DNA of 64,000 bases from Bacteroidales bacterium (lineage in GTDB: Bacteria; Bacteroidota; Bacteroidia; Bacteroidales; UBA932). Positions 59,144 to 64,000 of this stretch are shown one piece after another (the stretch's first letter is position 1; each line of letters opens with the position of its first letter). A program made the translations under genes and the position numbers. Where the stretch lies: the NCBI GenBank assembly GCA_017427885.1, contig JAFRRW010000016.1, forward strand, positions 1-64,000, in the 5' to 3' direction. The notes under the pieces were generated by a model. That model did no database searches. It had not been told where the DNA came from and saw nothing but the letters and a program-made list of their open reading frames with translations.

Positions 59144-61843
59144 ATGAGAAAACTCTTCTTGTTTGCCGTTTCCCTCCTGTTCGCCGCCTTGGCTTCAGCC
59201 CAGCTTCCCGACGTCAAGGTTTCCGGCATAGGGACCAATCCCGACGGGACGACGGCGCCCGTGCAGGCTATCAACCCCCAGAACATCCTGGGGCACAACG
59301 TAAAGCAGAAGGACTTCCGGCTGCAGCCCTGGATCTCATACGACACCCTCCTGCTGTACAGCATGAACTTCATCAAGAGGTGCCCTGTGAAGGAGACGCC
59401 GGACGGACCCCTGCCCTGGTATCTCATTTCGGCGAGGCTGAAACAGGACGGCAGTTTCCACCTGCTCCAGAACAACCAGGGGAGCAATTTCTACTGGGCG
59501 ATGGAGACCTTCAAGCGGTATTACGCCTACACCGGGGACAGGTCGGCGCTGGAGCCCGTGAAGCAGTTCGCGGAGCGCATCGCCAGGTTCCACACTCCGA
59601 AGGACTTCGCCTGGCCGGACGTGCCCAGGACACAGGACGACACCGCGGACGGCATCTATGACGACGAGAAGGGAGAACCGGACAAGGCCGCGATGGTGGC
59701 CTGCGCCTACGTGGACTATGCAAAGTTCACCAGGGAAAAAAGGTTCATCGGTCTGGCCGAAGGGATAGCCAGGACGTTGCTCGCTCACGTGAAGGACGGA
59801 AATGAAAACGAGTCCCCGCTGCCGTTCAGGGTGAATCTGAGGACGGGAGAAACGATTGAGACAGAAGGACACAAGGAGGCATATACGTCCAATATGATAA
59901 TGGTGGTCAAGATGATTGACGCCCTGCTCTCGGTGGATACGTCGCTTGACCGGAAGTATCTGGAAGACAGGAAGACGCAGGTGATGGGATGGATACTGAG
60001 ATGTCCGATGAAGACCAACCTGTGGACCTGCTACTTCGAGGACGTGAAGGAAGAATACCGGCCCGACAACGTCAACCAGTTCAGCCCCCTGGAAACGGCC
60101 CGATACCTGCTGGACCACCCTGAGAGCGACTCCCTCTACAAGGAGCACGCACGGCAGCTCATCTATTTCGTGAAATACCGTTTCGGGTTCACGAGACGCT
60201 ACGGGGCCACCAGCATCGGGGAGCAGGACGCCTGCATAGGCGAGATGGGAAGCCACACCGCCCGTTACGCTTCGGTCGTGTCCAAATGGTTCGCCCTGAC
60301 GGAAGACAAAAAAGCCAGGGAAGAGGCGCGTGCCTCTTTCGCACTTTCAACCTATTCCGCATATAACGAACATTCCAAGGGTGACGCCGCCGTCAACTAC
60401 ACCGGCATCGGCTTCCTCAACCCCTGGTTCTCCGACTCATATTTCGACTATATGAGCCATTTCCTCGAAGGTTTCGGGCAACTTCCGGAACTCCTGCCTG
60501 AGGATGTCAGCCACCTCTTCTACTCCTCTTCGATGATAACCGGCATGGATTACGGGCCCGACGGGATTTCCTACGAGGCTTATGATGGAGACGGGACCGA
60601 ACGGCTGAAACTGACCTTCGTCCCCGAGGTGTATGCCGACGGGAAACCGCTGCCGTCGGACCAGTGGACCTTCGGCAAATGGCAGGGTACGGCGAACATC
60701 CTTTCGATCAACCGCAAGGGAGTCAAATCCATCGAGGTCAGGAAGGTGAAGGACATAATCCCCGAGCCTCCGAGGGAATATTCCCGGCCGGAAGTCGATA
60801 TGACCGGTTATCCCTATGCCGATTCCCTCCATTTCCCGAAACTCTATCCAAAGGCGGAATGGAAATACTCCTTCGACAGTTGGAAGGGCAGTTACAGGAA
60901 ATGGAAGAAGGGCTTCCGCAGCGACCTTGAAAAACTCCTCGGGGTGACGCTGATCAAGAATGAACTCGCCGGCTTCAAGCCAAGTGCGAATCTGCTCGGG
61001 ACCGAAGACAAGGATGGTTACACCCTGGAGCGCTGGGAGATATGGACCGAGCCGGACGTGCTGCTCCCCATCGTGGTGCTGCGGCCGAAGGAACTCAAAG
61101 GACGGGTACCGCTGATGATAACTCCCCACGGGCACCAGGAAAATACGGAGATGTACGCCGGAGTGTACTGGGACGAGGAAGACAGGGAACTGTCGGAGGA
61201 AGGGGAAAGGAACATAGCCCTGCAGGCCGTGGAGGAAGGTTTCGTGGCCATCGCCCCCACCGCGAGGGGTTTCGGCAAGACCCGCTGGAGCAAGAACATC
61301 GCGGACAGCACCTACAAGTCCTGCGAATACTATCTCTACCGCGACATAATGGTCGGAAGGACTCCTATCGGCGACAGGGTATGGGATATAATGAAAATCA
61401 TCGACTGGGCGGAGGAAAACCTGCCCGTGGATTCTTCCAAGGTGATGGTGTCAGGCCATTCAGGAGGAGGCACGGCCACCCTGTATGCCGGAGCCCTCGA
61501 CGAAAGGATTGCGGTGTGCATACCCTCCGGGGCTTTCTGTTCATATCAGAAGAGCATCTGCGACCTGTCCCACTGCGGATGCAACTATATCCCTGGGATA
61601 ATGAACCTCGGGAATATGGGGGACGTGGCCGGTCTGGTAGCAGGCCGCCAGCTCTGCATAATCCAGGGAAAGGACGACGACATCTTCCCCATTGAAGGCG
61701 CCCGTGAGGAATTCGAGAAGACGAAGAAGATATTCTCGGCGGCTGGTTCCGGCCGGTGCTGTTTCGCGGAAGGCAACGGAGGTCACCGCTATTACAAGGT
61801 CCCCGCCTGGAAATTCATACACGAATATTTGTCCTGGCAATAA
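59144..61843 (+). CDS. Secreted fusion of an alpha-toroid domain and an acetyl-xylan-esterase-like hydrolase
   Basis: This 899-residue protein (signal FLFAVSLLFAALASAQ) joins two enzymes. Residues of about 30-500 look like an (alpha/alpha) toroid found in glycoside hydrolases and epimerases (YAYTGDRSALEPVKQFAERI, AYVDYAKFTREKRFIGLAEG). Residues 590-899 are an alpha/beta hydrolase with nucleophile Ser773 in GHSGGG, acid in QGKDDDIFP and His881 in GNGGHRYY, similar to acetyl-xylan and related carbohydrate esterases. It probably trims an acylated polysaccharide. The serine hydrolase gene follows after 10 bp. Confidence 0.85.
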   Translation: MRKLFLFAVSLLFAALASAQLPDVKVSGIGTNPDGTTAPVQAINPQNILGHNVKQKDFRLQPWISYDTLLLYSMNFIKRCPVKETPDGPLPWYLISARLKQDGSFHLLQNNQGSNFYWAMETFKRYYAYTGDRSALEPVKQFAERIARFHTPKDFAWPDVPRTQDDTADGIYDDEKGEPDKAAMVACAYVDYAKFTREKRFIGLAEGIARTLLAHVKDGNENESPLPFRVNLRTGETIETEGHKEAYTSNMIMVVKMIDALLSVDTSLDRKYLEDRKTQVMGWILRCPMKTNLWTCYFEDVKEEYRPDNVNQFSPLETARYLLDHPESDSLYKEHARQLIYFVKYRFGFTRRYGATSIGEQDACIGEMGSHTARYASVVSKWFALTEDKKAREEARASFALSTYSAYNEHSKGDAAVNYTGIGFLNPWFSDSYFDYMSHFLEGFGQLPELLPEDVSHLFYSSSMITGMDYGPDGISYEAYDGDGTERLKLTFVPEVYADGKPLPSDQWTFGKWQGTANILSINRKGVKSIEVRKVKDIIPEPPREYSRPEVDMTGYPYADSLHFPKLYPKAEWKYSFDSWKGSYRKWKKGFRSDLEKLLGVTLIKNELAGFKPSANLLGTEDKDGYTLERWEIWTEPDVLLPIVVLRPKELKGRVPLMITPHGHQENTEMYAGVYWDEEDRELSEEGERNIALQAVEEGFVAIAPTARGFGKTRWSKNIADSTYKSCEYYLYRDIMVGRTPIGDRVWDIMKIIDWAEENLPVDSSKVMVSGHSGGGTATLYAGALDERIAVCIPSGAFCSYQKSICDLSHCGCNYIPGIMNLGNMGDVAGLVAGRQLCIIQGKDDDIFPIEGAREEFEKTKKIFSAAGSGRCCFAEGNGGHRYYKVPAWKFIHEYLSWQ

Positions 61844-61853
61844 TTGATTGAAT

Positions 61854-63056
61854 ATGAGAAGATTCCTTCTGCCCCTCCTGCTTTCCGCCGTAGCCGCCCA
61901 GGCGCAGCCGCGCAGCATCGACATAGACGCCCTCGCCCCCAAAATCGATTCCATCGCCCTTTACGGAGTGGAATCTGGCGGCTATCCCGGCTGCCAGGTC
62001 CTGGTGGCCCAGTCAGGGAAGATCCTCTACAGCAAGGGCATCGGCCGCCAGAGGGCCGGAGGACGCAGGGTGAGGAACACAGATATGTACGACCTCGCCT
62101 CCATCACCAAGTCCGCCGCCGTGGCGCTGGGGATAATGAAACTCTATGATGAGGGCAGAATTCGGGTGGAAGACCGTGCTTCAGAATACCTTACCTGGCT
62201 CAAGGGCACGGACAAGGAGGACATCACCATCGAGCAGCTGCTCTTCCACACAAGCGGCATCACCGGCTGGATAAACTTCTACCAGGACATCCCCTCCAGG
62301 AAAGGGGCGATACGGAAGCGCCGGGACGCCACCCACAACCTTCACGTTATGCACAGGATGTGGCTGGAAGACAGTTATCTGGACACACTCAGGCAGGCTA
62401 TCGTCCGGAGCCCCCTCGGGCCGAAGAGTTACGCCTACTCTGACGTCGGATTCGACCTTCTCGTCTGGGTGGTGGAAGCCGTTACGGGAGAATCTTTAAA
62501 CACCTATCTCAAGAGGACCTTCTATGAACCGATGGGCGTGAAGCGTACTATGTTCCTTCCCGCGGAGAGGTATTCCCGCAGGAAGATAGTGCCCACGATG
62601 AGGCACGACGCCCTCCGTGGAGGAAAGGAGGTCAGGGGCTACTGTGAAGATGAGATGGTGGCCTTCATGGGCGGAATCGGAGGGGGAGCCGGCCTTTTCT
62701 CGACGGCCGAAGACCTCGCCAGGATCTTCCAGATGCTGCTGAACGGCGGCGAACTGGATGGAAAACGCTATTTCAGCGAGGAAACCATACATTTCTTCCT
62801 CACCCACACCTCCCCCGACAGCCCCCGCCTGATGGGATTCGGGAAACCGACGCCGGACGATCCCAACAACCGACGCCCCTTCTCCGCCTTCGGCCACGGC
62901 GGAGTGACCGGCACGGACGTATGGGCCGACCCGGAGAATGAAATCATCTATGTATATCTCACGAACCGGTTCTCCCCGGTAAGGGACAACGACAGGTATA
63001 TGGACCTGGGCATCCAGAGGATGTTCCAGGCGGCGATATACGATTCCCTGTTATAA
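61854..63056 (+). CDS. Serine hydrolase of the class C beta-lactamase family
   Basis: This protein of 400 residues has a signal peptide (RRFLLPLLLSAVAAQAQ) and beta-lactamase-fold motifs: SITK (Ser83, Lys86), YSD (in YAYSDVGFDLL) and HGG (GHGGVTGTDVWADP). It could be an esterase, peptidase or wall-modifying enzyme; resistance to antibiotics is not implied. I chose the ATG at 61854; a TTG at 61848 adds two residues. It ends 1 bp before the converging deacetylase gene. Confidence 0.9.
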   Translation: MRRFLLPLLLSAVAAQAQPRSIDIDALAPKIDSIALYGVESGGYPGCQVLVAQSGKILYSKGIGRQRAGGRRVRNTDMYDLASITKSAAVALGIMKLYDEGRIRVEDRASEYLTWLKGTDKEDITIEQLLFHTSGITGWINFYQDIPSRKGAIRKRRDATHNLHVMHRMWLEDSYLDTLRQAIVRSPLGPKSYAYSDVGFDLLVWVVEAVTGESLNTYLKRTFYEPMGVKRTMFLPAERYSRRKIVPTMRHDALRGGKEVRGYCEDEMVAFMGGIGGGAGLFSTAEDLARIFQMLLNGGELDGKRYFSEETIHFFLTHTSPDSPRLMGFGKPTPDDPNNRRPFSAFGHGGVTGTDVWADPENEIIYVYLTNRFSPVRDNDRYMDLGIQRMFQAAIYDSLL

Positions 63057-63057
63057 A

Positions 63058-64000
63058 TTACGGCAGTTCGTCGAAGCCGACGGCGCGGAGGCCGCATTCC
63101 TGCGCAGTGGCGAGGATGCGCTCCAGCCACTCCGTCTTCATGTTGATTGACTTCGCATCCGGTGAAATGCCGTGCGAAGTGAGCACGAACACTTCCTTGC
63201 GCTCGGCTGCGCGGCGGATGCAGGCAAGGATGTCCCCGATGTCGGTGTGGTACGCCTCGCCGGCTATGACCGTGTCCAGACGATAGCGAAGGGGAGATTC
63301 CGAAGCGGGGAAGAACACCCGGTCTACAGTGTGTACCGGCTTCAGGCCTTCCTGCTTCTCGCCCTTCGGGTCGAAGGGGGCGACTCCCGAATGCCCGCCC
63401 CGAACGTGCGCGAAACCCCACTTCCTGAACAGGGAGTCGGACTCGTCGGTGCGCCGGCAGTTGGGATAGGCGTAAGAGGTTATCGGAATATAGGCTACCC
63501 GGCAGGCCTCCCGCTGGGGCTCGATCTCTTCCTTATAGAACTGTTCCGGACTTTTCACTGCCAGTTCATCGTCGGCGTTGGCGTGGCGCAGCCCGTGCAG
63601 CCCGACTGAATGCCCGGCCTCGGAAAGCCGCTTCATAGTACGCACCGCATCGCCGTTAATCGGCCCAGATACGAAGAACGTGGCGTGAGCCCCGTATTTC
63701 TCGAAAATCGGCAGGGCGTTCACCCAGTCATCGAAATTCCGGTCGTCGAAAGACAGGACGAGCAGACCCGTAATCTCCTCCGAAGGCTGGCAGTTTTCCA
63801 GCCTCAGATTCGTAACCGGACCACCCTCGATGAACTTCTTCGAACGTTCCCCGCCCCAGCCGCGATGATGCCTTACCCGCAATGCGTCCAGATGCTTTCG
63901 GGTGCAGTTCCGGAAGGTGACGTTCTCGGGATGCCGGGACTCCGGACTTGAGAACGCCACCGGCAACAGAGACTCGAAACGGCAGTCCTCAAATGAAATG
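63058..64000 (-). CDS. Polysaccharide deacetylase with an N-terminal beta-helix part (partial)
   Basis: The reading frame runs through to the window edge, so the N-terminus is missing. The first visible 75 residues (ISFEDCRFESLLPVAFSSPE, ENVTFRNCTRKHLDAL, TNLRLENCQPS) look like coils of a right-handed parallel beta-helix. From about residue 80 a NodB domain follows: LLVLSFDDRNFDDW with the metal Asp, AHATFFVSG, GHSVGLHGLRH with the metal His pair, and VLTSHGISPD near the end. It should remove acetyl groups from a polysaccharide. The two domains suggest binding and deacetylation of the same glycan. Confidence 0.85.
   Translation of the reverse strand, partial: ISFEDCRFESLLPVAFSSPESRHPENVTFRNCTRKHLDALRVRHHRGWGGERSKKFIEGGPVTNLRLENCQPSEEITGLLVLSFDDRNFDDWVNALPIFEKYGAHATFFVSGPINGDAVRTMKRLSEAGHSVGLHGLRHANADDELAVKSPEQFYKEEIEPQREACRVAYIPITSYAYPNCRRTDESDSLFRKWGFAHVRGGHSGVAPFDPKGEKQEGLKPVHTVDRVFFPASESPLRYRLDTVIAGEAYHTDIGDILACIRRAAERKEVFVLTSHGISPDAKSINMKTEWLERILATAQECGLRAVGFDELP

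Noticed and set aside
61854-63056. Antibiotic-resistance beta-lactamase
   Set aside because: The SxxK, YSD and HGG motifs define a broad serine hydrolase family; nothing shows activity on antibiotics.
1-64000. Prophage, integrative element or insertion sequence
   Set aside because: No integrase, transposase, relaxase, capsid or tail gene and no tRNA-flanked direct repeats were seen.

Overview
This is a 64 kb stretch of a Bacteroidota chromosome, most likely an uncultured gut-type Bacteroidales with fairly high GC coding DNA. The lineage call rests on the recurring promoter shape TTTG-N19/20-TAnnTTTG, AT-rich leaders without clear Shine-Dalgarno sequences, many lipoproteins, fimbrillin-like surface proteins, Bacteroidota-style ECF sigma/anti-sigma pairs, and the 5' end of a Bacteroidota-like 23S rRNA at the left edge. 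Nothing looks like phage, plasmid, insertion sequence or CRISPR. Most genes are housekeeping or carbohydrate-related.

Layout. 1-410: the 5' end of a 23S rRNA gene on the minus strand, with its own leader and promoter and no 16S gene upstream. 450-8430: an OPT transporter with a coupled lipoprotein, peptidase T, a split transketolase, and an ECF sigma factor with a membrane regulator and a Spy-like periplasmic protein, closed by a terminator. 8429-11240: a LolD-type ATPase, tRNA-Pro(UGG), a phosphopantetheinyl transferase and malate dehydrogenase. 11274-20915: a minus-strand operon of three very large surface lipoproteins (fimbrillin-like heads, Ig-like and other repeated modules, one with a C-terminal tyrosine phosphatase) plus a 36-residue peptide gene, headed by a 0.56 kb AT-rich region. 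21475-26391: an EnvC-like protein and a TPR protein, diverging from an ECF sigma factor with a dual-membrane-spanning anti-sigma factor.

26437-38144: a carbohydrate block with a LacI regulator, an NlpC/P60 lipoprotein, a KduD-like dehydrogenase diverging from KDG kinase and KDPG aldolase (the end of uronate breakdown), two paralogous secreted TIM-barrel proteins with tsaE between them, a YifB/ComM ATPase and a sialidase-like protein. A 111 bp scar of a second tsaE lies after the second paralog, so the tsaE-paralog unit was duplicated and one tsaE was then lost. 38247-45589: smpB-ispE, a two-domain 3-keto-disaccharide hydrolase, thiamine pyrophosphokinase, a NapH-NapG-like iron-sulfur fusion beside a Tat-exported aldo/keto reductase with ferredoxin clusters, and threonine dehydrogenase.

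45727-50547: kbl, cysE, an Lrp regulator, metY and cysK. Threonine dehydrogenase and kbl turn threonine into glycine and acetyl-CoA; cysE, metY and cysK assimilate sulfide. 50485-57072: a minus-strand operon of guaB, two peptidyl-prolyl isomerases and an OstA-like protein, probably for outer-membrane biogenesis. 57131-64000: a YhcC-like radical SAM protein, an SH3-NlpC/P60 hydrolase, a toroid-esterase fusion, a serine hydrolase, and a cut-off beta-helix/polysaccharide deacetylase.

The points most worth a second look are the unlinked 23S gene, the tsaE duplication scar, the surface lipoprotein operon with its phosphatase and small peptide, the dual-membrane anti-sigma factor, two long inverted repeats, and several promoters placed so close to start codons that the mRNAs should be leaderless.
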